The notes: generated by a model from the letters alone, not told the origin. A stretch of DNA of 64,000 nucleotides from Plasmopara viticola (GCA_001695595.3 MBPM02000113.1:120467-184466); one strand, 5' to 3'. Positions 19,924-31,939 are shown, counted from the stretch's first letter. Numbers and translations: made by a program.

Positions 19924-20196
19924 TCATATTATTTCTTTTTGACCAAAATGTTCTCTTGCTCCACTTTTCTTTGGTGCGCTGTCATCTCTTTCTTGATGCT
20001 TATCACTTCGGCTTGTGTTTCCATTTATATATTAGAGCGAACGCTAGCACGACAGATGACACTGCCGCAGTGGCCCAAGCTCGAGCAATACGGTGGTAAC
20101 AGGCCGGCTTTGATCTGCTCGATATAAAAGCCAGCGTAAAAGAGACTGATTACGATTAAGAGTTATGTGTTGCCAGGCCATACTATACAATAATCT

Positions 20197-20269
20197 GTCA
20201 GTGTTGTCTAGTGGTCAGGACGCGAGCTTTACACGCTCGAGATCGAGGATTCGATCCCCTTCTCTGATA
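20197..20269 (+). tRNA. tRNA-Val(TAC) copy 8, A-type
   Basis: UAC A form but bases 8-9 TT. T arm GAGGA/CCCTT has an A53-C61 mismatch. Confidence 0.75.
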
Positions 20270-20542
20270 TCATATAATCTCTTATTGACCAAAATGTACT
20301 CTTGCTCCACTTTTCTTTGGTGCGCTGTCATCTCTTTTTTGATGATTATCACTTCAGCTTGTGTTTCCATTTATATATTAGAGCGAACGCTAGCACGACA
20401 GATGACACTGCTGCAGTGGCCCAAGCTCGAGCAATACGGTGGTAACAGGCCGGCTTTGATCTGCTCAATATAAAAGCCAGCGTACAAGAGACTGATTACA
20501 ATTAAGAGTGATGTGTTGCCAGGCCATACTTTACAATAATCT

Positions 20543-20615
20543 GTCAGTGTCGTCTAGTGGTTAGGACGCGAGCTTTACACGCTCGAGATCGAGGGTTCGA
20601 TCCCCTCCTCTGATA
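20543..20615 (+). tRNA. tRNA-Val(TAC) copy 9, A-type
   Basis: The only A-type TAC copy with an intact GAGGG T stem and the TC/AGTGGTTA D region: one anticodon base from the main CAC form. Confidence 0.85.
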
Positions 20616-20888
20616 TCATATTATTTCTTTTTGACCAAAATGTTCTCTTGCTCCACTTTTCTTTGGTGCGCTGTCATCTCTTTCTTGATGCTTATCACTT
20701 CAGCTTGTGTTTTCATTTATATATTAGAGCGAACGCTAGCACGACAGAGGACACTGCCGCAGTGGCCCAAGATCGAGCAATACAGTGGTACTAGGCCGGC
20801 TTTGATCTTCTCAATATGAAAGCCAGCGTACAAGAGACTGATTACGAATAAGAGTTATGTGTTGCCAGGCCATACTATACAAGAACCT

Positions 20889-20961
20889 GTCAGTGTCGTC
20901 TAGTGGTTAGGACGCGAGTTTTACACGCTCGAGATCGAGGGTTCGATCCCCTCCACTGATA
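20889..20961 (+). tRNA. tRNA-Val(TAC) copy 10, B-type
   Basis: Clean UAC B form; every stem pairs, with only the T31-G39 and G1-T72 wobbles and the usual T13-G22 pair. Confidence 0.92.
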
Positions 20962-21234
20962 ACAATTTATTTTAATCGACAATATCGTACTCTTGTTTCA
21001 CATTTCTTGCTCCTCAGATTCCTTTAATTTATTACGGATCAGTAGAGGACGCGTTTGTCTGAATTAATTTGATATTGCAATAGCTGACAATCAAGACGAC
21101 GGTGTCACGTTCGATGATGTTCGAACAATAATAAGGCTGTCGGTGTCATCAAGCGAGCTCGAAATGTAGCCTTTATACAAGATTTTGAGAGATATACGAG
21201 TTATCTGTCGTGAGGCCATTGCATAAATTATTCT

Positions 21235-21299
21235 GTCAGTGTCGTCTAGTGGTTAGGACGCGAGCTTCACACGCTCGAGATCGATCCCCTCCTCTGATA
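21235..21299 (+). pseudogene. tRNA-Val(CAC) copy 11, T arm deleted (lineage 1)
   Basis: 65 nt. The run GAGATCGATCCCC shows an 8-bp deletion between two TCGA repeats, removing the 5' T stem, part of the T loop and box B. Confidence 0.85.
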
Positions 21300-21576
21300 T
21301 CATATTATTTCTTTTTGACCAAAATGTTCTCTTGCTCCACTTTTCTTTGGTGCGCTGTCTTCTCCAATTTGATGCTTATCACTTTAGGTTGTATTTCCAT
21401 ATGTATATTTATAAGAGCGAACGCTGACACGACAGGTGACACTGCCGCAGTGGCCCAAGCTCGAGCAATACGGTGGTACTAGGACGGCTTTGATCTGCTC
21501 AATATAAAAGCCAGCGTACAAGAGACTGATTACGAATAAGAGTTATGTGTTGCCAGGCCATACCATACAATAATCT

Positions 21577-21649
21577 GTCAGTGTCGTCTAGTGGTTAGAA
21601 CGCGAGCTTCACACGCTCGAGATCGAGGGTTCGATCCCCTCCACTGATA
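21577..21649 (+). tRNA. tRNA-Val(CAC) copy 12, B-type
   Basis: D stem GAAC (C12-A23 mismatch). Confidence 0.8.
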
Positions 21650-21923
21650 TCAGTCTATTTTTTTCGACAATATCGTACTCTTGTTTGACATTTCTTGCCC
21701 CTCAGATTCCTTCAATTTATTACGGATGAGTAGAGGACGCGTTTGTCTGAATCAATTTGATATTGCAATAGCTGACAATCAAGACGACAACGTCACAGTC
21801 GATGATGTTCGGGCAACAATAAGGCTGTCGGTGTCATCAAACGAGCTCGAAATGTAGCCTTTATACAAGACTTTGGGCAAATATACGAGTTATCTGTCGT
21901 GAGGCCATTGCATAAATTATTCT

Positions 21924-21996
21924 GTCAGTGTCGTTTAGTGGTTAGGACGCGAGCTTCACACGCTCGAGATCGAGGGTTCGATCCCCTCCTCTGATA
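21924..21996 (+). tRNA. tRNA-Val(CAC) copy 13, A-type
   Basis: D stem GTTT (T12-G23 wobble); otherwise main form. Confidence 0.83.
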
Positions 21997-22270
21997 TCAT
22001 ATTATTTCTTTTTGACCAAAATGTTCTCTTGGTCCACTTTTTCTTTGGTGCGCTGTCATCTCTTTCTTGATGCTTATCACTTCAGCTTGTGTTTCCATTT
22101 ATATATTAGAGCGAACGCTAGCACGACAGATGACACTGCCGCAGTGGCCCAAGCTTGAGCAATATGGTGGTAACAGGCCGGCTTTGATCTGCTCGATATA
22201 AAAGCCAGCGTACAAGAGACTGATTACGATTAAGAGTTATGTGTTGCCAAGCCATACTACACAAGAACCT

Positions 22271-22343
22271 GTCAGTGTCGTCTAGTGGTTAGGACGCGAG
22301 TTTTACACGCTCGAGATCGAGGGTTCGATCCCCTCCACTGATA
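22271..22343 (+). tRNA. tRNA-Val(TAC) copy 14, B-type
   Basis: Clean UAC B form. Confidence 0.92.
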
Positions 22344-22606
22344 TCCGTCTATTTTTTTCGACAATATCTTGTTTGACATTTCTTGCTCCTCAGATTTTTT
22401 GAAATTTTACGGATCAGTAGAGGACGCGTTTGTCTGAATTAATTTGATATTGCAATAGCTGTCAAGACGACGGTGTCACGTTCGATGATGTTCGAACAAT
22501 AATAAGGCTGTCGGTGTCATCAAGCGAGCTCGAAATGTAGCCTTTATACAAGATTTTGAGCAGATATACGAGTTATCTGTCGTGAGGCCATTGCATAAAT
22601 TATTCT

Positions 22607-22671
22607 GTCAGTGTCGTCTAGTGGTTAGGACGCGAGCTTCACACGCTCGAGATCGATCCCCTCCTATGATA
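22607..22671 (+). pseudogene. tRNA-Val(CAC) copy 15, T arm deleted (lineage 1)
   Basis: 65 nt, same deletion as copy 11, plus CTATGAT at the 3' acceptor strand. Lies 1,372 bp after copy 11 within a duplicated block. Confidence 0.85.
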
Positions 22672-22948
22672 TCATATTATTTCTTTTTGACCAAAATGTT
22701 CTCTTGCTCCACTTTTCTTTGGTGCGCTGTCTTCTCCAATTTGATGCTTATCACTTTAGGTTGTATTTCCATATGTATATTTATAAGAGCGAACGCTGAC
22801 ACGACAGGTGACACTGCCGCAGTGGCCCAAGCTCGAGCAATACGGTGGTACTAGGACGGCTTTGATCTGCTCAATATAAAAGCCAGCGTACAAGAGACTG
22901 ATTACGAATAAGAGTTATGTGTTGCCAGGCCATACTATACAATAATCT

Positions 22949-23021
22949 GTCAGTGCTGTCTAGTGGTCAGGACGCGAGCTTTACACGCTCGAGATCGAGG
23001 ATTCGATCCCCTTCTCTGATA
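22949..23021 (+). tRNA. tRNA-Val(TAC) copy 16, A-type
   Basis: Standard UAC A form with 3' T stem CCCTT. Confidence 0.75.
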
Positions 23022-23292
23022 TCATATAATCTCTTATTGACCAAAATGTTCTCTTGCTCCACTTTTTTTTGGTGCGCTGTCATTCCTTTTTTGATGCTTA
23101 TCACTTCGGCTTGTGTTTCCATTTATATATTAGAGCGAACGCTAGCACGACAGATGACACTGCCGCAGTGGCCCAAGATTGAGCAATACGGTGGTACTAG
23201 GCCGGCCTTGATCTTCTCATAAAAAGCCAGCGTACAAGAGACTGATTACGAATAAGAGTTATGTGTTGCCAGGCCATACCATACAATAATCT

Positions 23293-23364
23293 GTCAGTGT
23301 CGTCTAGTGGTTAGAACGCGAGCTTCACACGCTCGAGATGAGGGTTCGATCCCCTCCACTGATA
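23293..23364 (+). tRNA. tRNA-Val(CAC) copy 17, B-type
   Basis: 72 nt: one C lost from the variable loop; D stem GAAC. Confidence 0.7.
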
Positions 23365-23638
23365 TCAGTCTATTTTTTTCGACAATATCGTACTCTTGTT
23401 TGACATTTCTTGCTCCTCAGATTTTTTGAAATTATTACGGATGAGTAGAGGACGCGTTTCTCTGAATCAATTTGATATTGCAATAGCTGACAATCAAGAC
23501 GACAACGTCACGGTCGATGATGTTCGGGCAACAATAAGGCTGTCGGTGTCATCAAACGAGCTCGAAATGTAGCCTTTATACAAGACTTTGGGCAAATATA
23601 CGAGTTATCTGTCGTGAGGCCATTGCATAAATTATTCT

Positions 23639-23711
23639 GTCAGTGTCGTTTAGTGGTTAGGACGCGAGCTTCACACGCTCGAGATCGAGGGTTCGATCCC
23701 CTCCTCTGATA
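23639..23711 (+). tRNA. tRNA-Val(CAC) copy 18, A-type
   Basis: D stem GTTT. Confidence 0.83.
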
Positions 23712-23985
23712 TCATATTATTTCTTTTTGACCAAAATGTTCTCTTGGTCCACTTTTTCTTTGGTGCGCTGTCATCTCTTTCTTGATGCTTATCACTTCAG
23801 CTTGTGTTTCCATTTATATATTAGAGCGAACGCTAGCACGACAGATGACACTGCCGCAGTGGCCCAAGCTCGAGCAATACGGTGGTAACAGGCCGGCTTT
23901 GATCTGCTCGATATAAAAGCCAGCGTACAAGAGACTGATTACGATTAAGAGTTATGTGTTGCCAGGCCATACTATACAATAATCT

Positions 23986-24058
23986 GTCACTGCTGTCTAG
24001 TGGTCAGGACGCGAGCTTTACACGCTCGAGATCGAGGATTCGATCCCCTTCTCTGATA
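23986..24058 (+). tRNA. tRNA-Val(TAC) copy 19, A-type
   Basis: UAC A form with acceptor GTCACTG, giving a second acceptor mismatch (C5-C68). Doubtful function. Confidence 0.65.
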
Positions 24059-24331
24059 TCATATTATCTCTTATTGACCAAAATGTTCTCTTGCTCATCT
24101 TTTTTTTGGTGCGCTGTCATTCCTTTTTTGATGCTTATCACTTCGGCTTGTGTTTCCATTTATATATTAGAGCGAACGCTAGCACGACAGATGACACTGC
24201 CGCAGTGGCCCAAGATTGAGCAATACGGTGGTACAAGGCCGGCCTTGATCTTCTCAATATAAAAGCCAGCGTACAAGAGACTGATTACGAATAAGAGTTA
24301 TGTGTTGCCAGGCCGTACTATACAATAATCT

Positions 24332-24404
24332 GTCAGTGTCGTCTAGTGGTTAGGACGGGAGCTTCACACGCTCGAGATCGAGGGTTCGATCCCCTCCACT
24401 GATA
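24332..24404 (+). tRNA. tRNA-Val(CAC) copy 20, B-type
   Basis: Anticodon stem GGAGC (G27-G43 mismatch at the stem base). Confidence 0.8.
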
Positions 24405-24412
24405 TCAGTCTA

Positions 24413-24419
24413 TTTTTTT
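24413..24419 (+). terminator. Pol III terminator, spacer B type (example)
   Basis: A T7 run 9 bases after the tRNA 3' end. Other B-type copies have T5 (TTTATTTTTATC). Confidence 0.65.
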
Positions 24420-24674
24420 CGACAATATCGTACTCTTGTTTGACATTTCTTGCTCCTCAGATTTTTTAAAATTATTACGGATCAGTAGAGGACGCGTTTG
24501 TCTGAATTAATTTGATATTGCAATAGCTGTCAAGACGACGGTGTCACGTTCGATGATGTTCGAACAATAATAAGGCTGTCGGTGTCATCAAGCGAGCTCG
24601 AAATGTAGCCTTTATACAAGATTTTGAGCAGATATACGAGTTATCTGTCGTGAGGCCATTGCATAAATTATTCT

Positions 24675-24739
24675 GTCAGTGTCGTCTAGTGGTTAGGACG
24701 CGAGCTTCACACGCTCGAGATCGATCCCCTCCTATGATA
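24675..24739 (+). pseudogene. tRNA-Val(CAC) copy 21, T arm deleted (lineage 1)
   Basis: 65 nt with CTATGAT, as copy 15. Confidence 0.85.
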
Positions 24740-25016
24740 TCATATTATTTCTTTTTGACCAAAATGTTCTCTTGCTCCACTTTTCTTTGGTGCGCTGTCT
24801 TCTCTAATTTGATGCTTATCACTTTAGGTTGTATTTCCATATGTATATTTATAAGAGCGAACGCTGACACGACAGGTGACCCTGCCGCAGTGGCCCAAGC
24901 TCGAGCAATACGGTGGTACTAGGACGGCTTTGATCTGCTCAATATAAAAGCCAGCGTACAAGAGACTGATTACGAATAAGAGTTATGTGTTGCCAGGCCA
25001 TACCATACAATAATCT

Positions 25017-25089
25017 GTCAGTGTCGTCTAGTGGTTAGAACGCGAGCTTCACACGCTCGAGATCGAGGGTTCGATCCCTTCCACTGATA
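25017..25089 (+). tRNA. tRNA-Val(CAC) copy 22, B-type
   Basis: D stem GAAC; T stem CCTTC (G51-T63 wobble). Confidence 0.78.
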
Positions 25090-25363
25090 TCAGTCTATTT
25101 TTTTCGACAATATCGTACTCTTGTTTGACATTTCTTGCTCCTCAGATTCCTTCAATTTATTACGGATTAGTAGAGGACGCGTTTGTCTGAATCAATTTGA
25201 TATTGCAATAGCTGACAATCAAGACGACGGTGTCACGGTCGATGATGTTCGGGCAACAATAAGGCTGTCAATGTCATCAAACGAGCTCGAAATGTAGCCT
25301 TTATACAAGACTTTGGGCAAATATACGAGTTATCTGTCGTGAGGCCATTGCATAAATTATTCT

Positions 25364-25436
25364 GTCAGTGTCGTCTAGTGGTTAGGACGCGAGCTTCACA
25401 CGCTCGAGATCGAGGGTTCGATCCCCTCCTCTGATA
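25364..25436 (+). tRNA. tRNA-Val(CAC) copy 23, A-type
   Basis: Main CAC form; the only stem defect is T6-T67. Confidence 0.87.
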
Positions 25437-25710
25437 TCATATTATTTCTTTTTGACCAAAATGTTCTCTTGCTCCACTTTTTCTTTGGTGCGCTGTCATC
25501 TCTTTCTTGATGCTTATCACTTCAGCTTGTGTTTCCATTTATATATTAGAGCGAACGCTAGCACGACTGATGACACTGTCGCAGTGGCCCAAGCTCGAGC
25601 AATACGGTGGTAACAGGCCGGCTTTGATCTGCTCGATATAAAAGCCAGCGTACAAGAGACTGATTACGAATAAGAGTTATGTGTTGCCAGGCCATACTAT
25701 ACAATAATCT

Positions 25711-25783
25711 GTCAGTGCTGTCTAGTGGTCAGGACGCGAGCTTTACACGCTCGAGATCGAGGATTCGATCCCCTTCTCTGATA
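25711..25783 (+). tRNA. tRNA-Val(TAC) copy 24, A-type
   Basis: Standard UAC A form, CCCTT. Confidence 0.75.
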
Positions 25784-26057
25784 TCATATTATTTCTTTTT
25801 GACCAAAATGTTCTCTTGCTCCACTTTTTTTTGGTGCGCTGTCATTCCTTTTTTTGATGCTTATCACTTCGGCTTGTGTTTCCATTTATATATTAGAGCG
25901 AACGCTAGCACGACAGATGACACTGCCGCAGTGGCCCAAGATCAAGCAATACGGTGGTAACAGGCCGGCTTGGATGTGCTCGATATAAAAGCCAGCGTAC
26001 AAGAGACTGATAACGAATAAGAGTTATGTGTTGCCAGGCCATACTATACAATAATCT

Positions 26058-26130
26058 GTCAGTGTCGTCTAGTGGTTAGGACGGGAGCTTCACACGCTCG
26101 AGATCGAGGGTTCGATCCCCTCCACTGATA
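26058..26130 (+). tRNA. tRNA-Val(CAC) copy 25, B-type
   Basis: G27-G43 mismatch, as copy 20. Confidence 0.8.
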
Positions 26131-26400
26131 TCAGTCTATTTTTTTCGACAATATCGTACTCTTGTTTGACATTTCTTGCTCCTCAGATTTTTTGAAATTA
26201 TTACGGATCAGTAGAGGACGCGTTTGTCTGAAATAATTTGATATTGCAATAGCTGTCAAGACGACGGTGTCACGTTCGATGATGTTCGAACAATAATAAG
26301 GCTGTCGGTGTCATCAAACGAGCTCAAAATGTAGCCTTTATACAAGACTTTGGGCAAATATACGAGTTATCTGTCGTGAGGCCATTGCATAAATTATTCT

Positions 26401-26473
26401 GTCAGTGTCGTTTAGTGGTTAGGACGCGAGCTTCACACGCTCGAGATCGAGGGTTCGATCCCCTTCTCTGATA
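26401..26473 (+). tRNA. tRNA-Val(CAC) copy 26, A-type
   Basis: D stem GTTT; 3' T stem CCCTT (G49-T65 wobble). Confidence 0.8.
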
Positions 26474-26746
26474 TCATATTATTTCTTATTGAACAAAATG
26501 TTCTCTTGCTCCACTTTTTTTTGGTGCGCTGTCATTCCTTTTTTGATGCTTATCACTTCGGCTTGTGTTTCCATTTATATATTAGAGCGAACGCTAGCAC
26601 GACAGATGACACTGCCGCAGTGGCCCAAGATTGAGCAATACGGTGGTACTAGGCCGGCCTTGATCTTCTCAATATAAAAGCCAGCGTGCAAGAGACTGAT
26701 TTCGAATAAGAGTTATGTGTTGCCAGGCCATACCATACAATAATCT

Positions 26747-26819
26747 GTCAGTGTCGTCTAGTGGTTAGAGCGCGAGCTTCACACGCTCGAGATCGAGGGT
26801 TCGATCCCCTCCACTGATA
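26747..26819 (+). tRNA. tRNA-Val(CAC) copy 27, B-type
   Basis: D stem GAGC, leaving only two good D-stem pairs. Confidence 0.72.
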
Positions 26820-27093
26820 TCAGTCTATTTTTTTCGACAATATCGTACTCTTGTTTGACATTTCTTGCTCCTCAGATTCCTTCAATTTATTACGGATGAG
26901 TAGAGGACGCGTTTGTCTGAATCAATTTGATATTGCAATAGCTGACAATCAAGACGACAACGTCACGGTCGATGATGTTCGGGCAACAATAAGGCTGTCG
27001 GTGTCATCAAACGAGCTCGAAATGTAGCCTTTATACAAGACTTTGGGCAAATATACGAGTTATCTGTCGTGAGGCCATTGCATAAATTATTCT

Positions 27094-27166
27094 GTCAGTG
27101 TCGTTTAGTGGTTAGGACGCGAGCTTCACACGCTCGAGATCGAGGGTTCGATCCTCTCCTCTGATA
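27094..27166 (+). tRNA. tRNA-Val(CAC) copy 28, A-type
   Basis: D stem GTTT; C62 to T in the T stem (wobble). Confidence 0.8.
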
Positions 27167-27440
27167 TCATATTATTTCTTTTTGACCAAAATGTTCTTTT
27201 GGTCCACTTTTTCTTTGGTGCGCTGTCATCTCTTTCTTAATGCTTATCACTTCAGCTTGTGTTTCCATTTATATATTAGAGCGAACGCTAGCACGACAGA
27301 TGACACTGCCGCAGTGGCCCAAGATTGAGCAATACGGTGGTACAAGGCCGGCCTTAATCTTCTCAATATAAAAGCCAGCGTACAAGAGATTGATTACGAA
27401 TAAGAGTTATGTGTTGCCAGGCCATACTATACAATAATCT

Positions 27441-27513
27441 GTCAGTGTCGTCTAGTGGTTAGGACGGGAGCTTCACACGCTCGAGATCGAGGGTTCGATC
27501 CCCTCCACTAATA
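27441..27513 (+). tRNA. tRNA-Val(CAC) copy 29, B-type
   Basis: G27-G43 mismatch and acceptor CACTAAT (C3-A70 mismatch). Confidence 0.7.
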
Positions 27514-27784
27514 TCAGTCTATTTTTTTTCGACAATATCGTACTCTTGTTTGACATTTCTTGCTCCTCAGATTTTTTAAAATTATTACGGATCAGTAGAG
27601 GACGCGTTTGTCTGAATTAATTTGATATTTCAATAGCTGTCAAGACGACGGTGTCACGTTCGATGATGTTCGAACAATAATAAGGCTGTCGGTGTCATCA
27701 AGCGAGCTCGAAATGTAGCCTTTATACAAGACTTTGGGCAAATATACGAGTTATCTGTCGTGAGGCCATTGCATAAATTATTCT

Positions 27785-27857
27785 GTCAGTGTCGTTTAGT
27801 GGTTAGGACGCGAGCTTCACACGCTCGAGATCGAGGGTTCGATCCCCTCCTCTGATA
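27785..27857 (+). tRNA. tRNA-Val(CAC) copy 30, A-type
   Basis: D stem GTTT. Confidence 0.83.
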
Positions 27858-28131
27858 TCATATTATTTCTTTTTGACCAAAATGTTCTCTTGCTCCACTT
27901 TTTCTTTGGTGCGCTGTCATCTCTTTCTTGATGCTTATCACTTCAGCTTGTGTTTCCATTTATATATTAGAGCGAACGCTAGCACGACTGATGACACTGC
28001 CGCAGTGGCCCAAGCTCGAGCAATACGTTGGTAACAGGCCGGCTTTGATCTGCTCGATATAAAAGCCAGCGTACAAGAGACTGATTACGATTAAGAGTTA
28101 TGTGTTGCCAGGCCATACTATACAATAATCT

Positions 28132-28204
28132 GTCAGTGCTGTCTAGTGGTCAGGACGCGAGCTTTACACGCTCGAGATCGAGGATTCGATCCCCTTCTCT
28201 GATA
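28132..28204 (+). tRNA. tRNA-Val(TAC) copy 31, A-type
   Basis: Standard UAC A form, CCCTT. Confidence 0.75.
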
Positions 28205-28477
28205 TCATTTTATCTCTTATTGACCAAAATGTTCTCTTGCTCCACTTTTTTTTGGTGCGCTGTCATTCCTTTTTCGATGCTTACCACTTCAGCTTGTGTT
28301 TCCATTTATATATTAGAGCGAACGCTAGCACGACTGATGACACTGCCGCAGTGGCCCAAGCTCGAGCAATACGGTGGTAACAGACCGGCTTTGATCTGCT
28401 CAATATAAAAGCCAGCGTACAAGAGACTGATTACAATTAAGAGTGATGTGTTGCCAGGCCATACTATACAAAAACCT

Positions 28478-28550
28478 GTCAGTGTCCCCTAGTGGTTAGG
28501 ACGCGAGCTTCACACGCTCGAGATCGAGGGTTCGATCCCCTCCTCTGATA
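28478..28550 (+). tRNA. tRNA-Val(CAC) copy 32, A-type
   Basis: D stem CCCT: two of four D pairs lost. Counterpart of copy 43. Confidence 0.65.
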
Positions 28551-28823
28551 TCATATTATTTCTTTTTGACCAAAATGTTCTCTTGCTCCACTTTTTGTTG
28601 GTGCGCTGTCATCTCTTTCTTGATGCTTATCACTTCAGCTTGTGTTTCCATTTATATATTAGAGCGAACGTTAGCACGACTGATGACACTGCCGCAGTGG
28701 CCCAAGCTCGAGCAATACGGTGGTAACAGGCCGGCTTTGATCTTCTCAATATAAAAGCCAGCGTACAAGAGACTGATTAGAATTAAGAGTGATGTGTTGC
28801 CAGGCCATACTATACAAAAACCT

Positions 28824-28896
28824 GTCAGTGTCGTCTAGTGGTCAGGACGCGAGCTTCACGCGCTCGAGATCGAGGGTTCGATCCCCTCCTCTGATA
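28824..28896 (+). tRNA. tRNA-Val(CAC) copy 33, A-type
   Basis: D loop AGTGGTCA; anticodon loop TTCACGC (A37 to G). Confidence 0.78.
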
Positions 28897-29169
28897 TCAT
28901 ATTATCTCTTATTGACCAAAATGTTCTCTTGCTCCACTTTTCTTTGGTTCGCTGTCATCTCTTTCTTGATGCTTATCACTTCAGCTTGTGTTTCCATTTA
29001 TATATTAGAGCGAACGCTAGCACGACAGATGACACTGCCGCAGTGGTCCAAGATTGAGCAATACGGTGGTACTAGGCCGGCTTTGATCTTCTCAATATAA
29101 AAGCCAGCGTACAAGAGACTGATTACGAATAAAAGTTATGTGTTGCCAGGCCATACTATACAATAATCT

Positions 29170-29242
29170 GTCAGTGTCGTCTAGTGGTTAGGACGGGAGT
29201 TTCACACGCTCGAGATCGAGGGTTCGATCCCCTCCACTGATA
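29170..29242 (+). tRNA. tRNA-Val(CAC) copy 34, B-type
   Basis: Anticodon stem GGAGT: G27-G43 mismatch and T31-G39 wobble. Confidence 0.78.
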
Positions 29243-29516
29243 TCAGTCTATTTTTTTCGACAATATCGTACTCTTGTTTCACATTTCTTGCTCCTCAGAT
29301 TTTTTAAAATTATTACGGATCAGCAGAGGACGCGTTTGTCTGAATCAATTTGATATTGCAATAGCTGACAATCAAGACGACAACGTCACGGTCGATGATG
29401 TTCGGGCAACAATAAGGCTGTCTGTGTCATCAAACGAGCTCGAAATGTAGCCTTTATACAAGACTTTGGGCAAATATACGAGTTATCTGTCGTGAGGCCA
29501 TTGCATAAATTATTCT

Positions 29517-29589
29517 GTCAGTGTCGTTTAGTGGTTAGGACGCGAGCTTCACACGCTCGAGATCGAGGGTTCGATCCCCTCCTCTGATA
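29517..29589 (+). tRNA. tRNA-Val(CAC) copy 35, A-type
   Basis: D stem GTTT. Confidence 0.83.
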
Positions 29590-29863
29590 TCATATTATTT
29601 CTTTCTGACCAAAATGTTCTCTTGCTCCACTTTTTCTTTGGTGCGCTGTCATCTCTTTCTTGATGCTTATCACTTCAGCTTGTGTTTCCATTTATATATT
29701 AGAGCGAACGCTAGCACGACTGATGACACTGCCGCAGTGGCCCAAGCTCGAGCAATACGGTGGGAACAGGCCGGCTTTGATCTGCTCGATATAAAAGCCA
29801 GCGTACAAGAGACTGATTACGAATAAGAGTTATGTGTTGCCAGGCCATACTATACAATAATCT

Positions 29864-29936
29864 GTCAGTGCTGTCTAGTGGTCAGGACGCGAGCTTTACA
29901 CGCTCGAGATCGAGGATTCGATCCCCTTCTCTGATA
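29864..29936 (+). tRNA. tRNA-Val(TAC) copy 36, A-type
   Basis: Standard UAC A form, CCCTT. Confidence 0.75.
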
Positions 29937-30208
29937 TCATATTATCTCTTATTGACCAAAATGTTCTCTTGCTCCACTTTTTTTGGTGCGCTGTCATTCC
30001 TTTTTTGATGCTTATCACTTCGGCTTGTGTTTCCATTTATATATTAGAGCGAACGCTAGCACGACAGATGACACTGCCGCAGTGGCCCAAGATTGAGCAA
30101 TACGGTGGTAACAGGCCGGCTTTGATCTTCTCAATATAAAAGCCAGCGTACAAGAGACTGATTACGAATAAGAGTTATGTGTTGCCAGGCCATACTATAC
30201 AAAAACCT

Positions 30209-30281
30209 GTCAGTGTCGTCTAGTGGTTGAGACGGGAGCTTCACACGCTCGAGATCGAGGGTTCGATCCCCTCCACTGTTA
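30209..30281 (+). tRNA. tRNA-Val(CAC) copy 37, B-type
   Basis: D-arm 3' side GTTGAGAC, G27-G43 mismatch, acceptor CACTGTT (T2-T71 mismatch). Confidence 0.65.
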
Positions 30282-30554
30282 TCAATCTATTTTTTTCGAC
30301 AATATCGTACTCTGGTTTGACATTTCTTGCTCCTCAGATTTTTTAAATCATTACGGATCAGCAGAGGACGCGTTTGTCTGAATCAATTTGATATTGCAAT
30401 ATCTGACAATCAAGACGACAACGTCACGGTCGATGATGTTCGGGCAACAATAAGGCTGTCGGTGTCATCAAACGAGCTCGAAATGTAGCCTTTATACAAG
30501 ACTTTGGGCAAATATACGAGTTATCTGTCGTGAGGCCATTGCATAAATTATTCT

Positions 30555-30627
30555 GTCAGTGTCGTCTAGTGGTTAGGACGCGAGCTTCACACGCTCGAGA
30601 TCGAGGGTTCGATCCCCTCCTCTGATA
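30555..30627 (+). tRNA. tRNA-Val(CAC) copy 38, A-type
   Basis: Main CAC form. Confidence 0.87.
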
Positions 30628-30826
30628 TCATATTATTTCTTTTTGACCAAAATGTTCCCTTGCTCCACTTTTCTTTGGTGCGCTGTCATCTCTTTCTTGA
30701 TGCTTATCACTTCAGCTTGTGTTTCCATTTATATATTAGAGCGAACGCTAGCACGACAGATGACACTGCCGCAGTGGCCCAAGCTCGAGCAATACGGTGG
30801 TAACAGGCCGGCTTTGATCTGCTCGA

Positions 30827-30894
30827 TATAAAAGCCAGCGTACAAGAGACTGATTACGATTAAGAGTTATGTGTTGCCAGGCCATACTATACAA
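30827..30894 (+). promoter_or_regulatory. Upstream TATA-like and CAA elements (example)
   Basis: Upstream of copy 39, TATAAAA lies at -74 to -68 and TATACAATAATCT ends 1 base before the gene. Both are in nearly every spacer A. AT-rich TATA/CAA elements upstream of tRNA genes are known to help Pol III in plants; whether they act here is inference. Confidence 0.3.
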
Positions 30895-30900
30895 TAATCT

Positions 30901-30973
30901 GTCACTGCTGTCTAGTGGTCAGGACGCGAGCTTTACACGCTCGAGATCGAGGATTCGATCCCCTTCTCTGATA
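30901..30973 (+). tRNA. tRNA-Val(TAC) copy 39, A-type
   Basis: UAC A form with GTCACTG acceptor (C5-C68), as copy 19. Confidence 0.65.
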
Positions 30974-31246
30974 TCATATTATCTCTTATTGACCAAAATG
31001 TTCTCTTGCTCCACTTTTCTTTGGTGCGCTGTCTTCTTTAAGTATATGTTAATCACTTCAGCTTGTGTTTCCATTTATATATTAGAGCGAACGCTAGCAC
31101 GACAGATGACACTGCCGCAGTGGCCCAAGCTTGAGCAATATGGTGTTAACAGGCCGGCTTTGATCTGCTCGATATAAAAGCCAGCGTACAAGAGACTGAT
31201 TACGATTAAGAGTTATGTGTTGCCAAGCCATACTACACAAGAACCT

Positions 31247-31319
31247 GTCAGTGTCGTCTAGTGGTTAGGACGCGAGTTTTACACGCTCGAGATCGAGGGT
31301 TCGATCCCCTCCACTGATA
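31247..31319 (+). tRNA. tRNA-Val(TAC) copy 40, B-type
   Basis: Clean UAC B form. Confidence 0.92.
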
Positions 31320-31593
31320 ACAATTTATTTTTATCGACAATATCGTACTCTTGTTTCACATTTCTTGCTCCTCAGATTCCTTTAATTTATTACGGATGAG
31401 TAGAGGACGCGTTTGTGTAAATTAATTTGATATTGCAATAGCTGACAATCAAGACGACGCTGTCACGGTCGATCATGCTCGAGCAATAATAAGGCTGTCG
31501 GTGTTATCAAGCAAGCTCAAAATGTAGCCTTTGTACACGCCATTGGGCAGATATACGAGTTATATGTCGTGAGGCCATTGCATAAATCATTCT

Positions 31594-31666
31594 GTCAGTG
31601 TCGTCTAGTGGTTAGGACGCGAGCTTCACACGCTCGAGATCGAGGGTTCGATCCCCTCCTCTGATA
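31594..31666 (+). tRNA. tRNA-Val(CAC) copy 41, A-type
   Basis: Main CAC form. Confidence 0.87.
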
Positions 31667-31939
31667 TCATATTATTTCTTTTTGACCAAAATGTTCTCTT
31701 GCTCCACTTTTCTTTGGTACGCTGTCATCTCTTTCTTGATGCTTATCACTTCAGCTTGTGTTTCCATTTATATATTAGAGCGAACGCTAGCACGACTGAT
31801 GACACTGCCGCAGTGGCCCAAGCTCGAGCAATACGTTGGTAACAGGCCGGCTTTGATCTGCTCGATATAAAAGCCAGCGTACAAGAGACTGATTACGATT
31901 AAGAGTTATGTGTTGCCAGGCCATACTATACAATAATCT

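Larger units (their letters stand above)
27858..31666 (+). repeat. 11-gene higher-order repeat, copy 1 (about 3.8 kb)
   Basis: Copies 31-41 recur in the same order at 31667-35473 with offsets of 3,805-3,809 bp. Rare variants are shared in step: CCCT D stem, A37 to G, CACTGTT acceptor and GTCACTG acceptor. Confidence 0.9.
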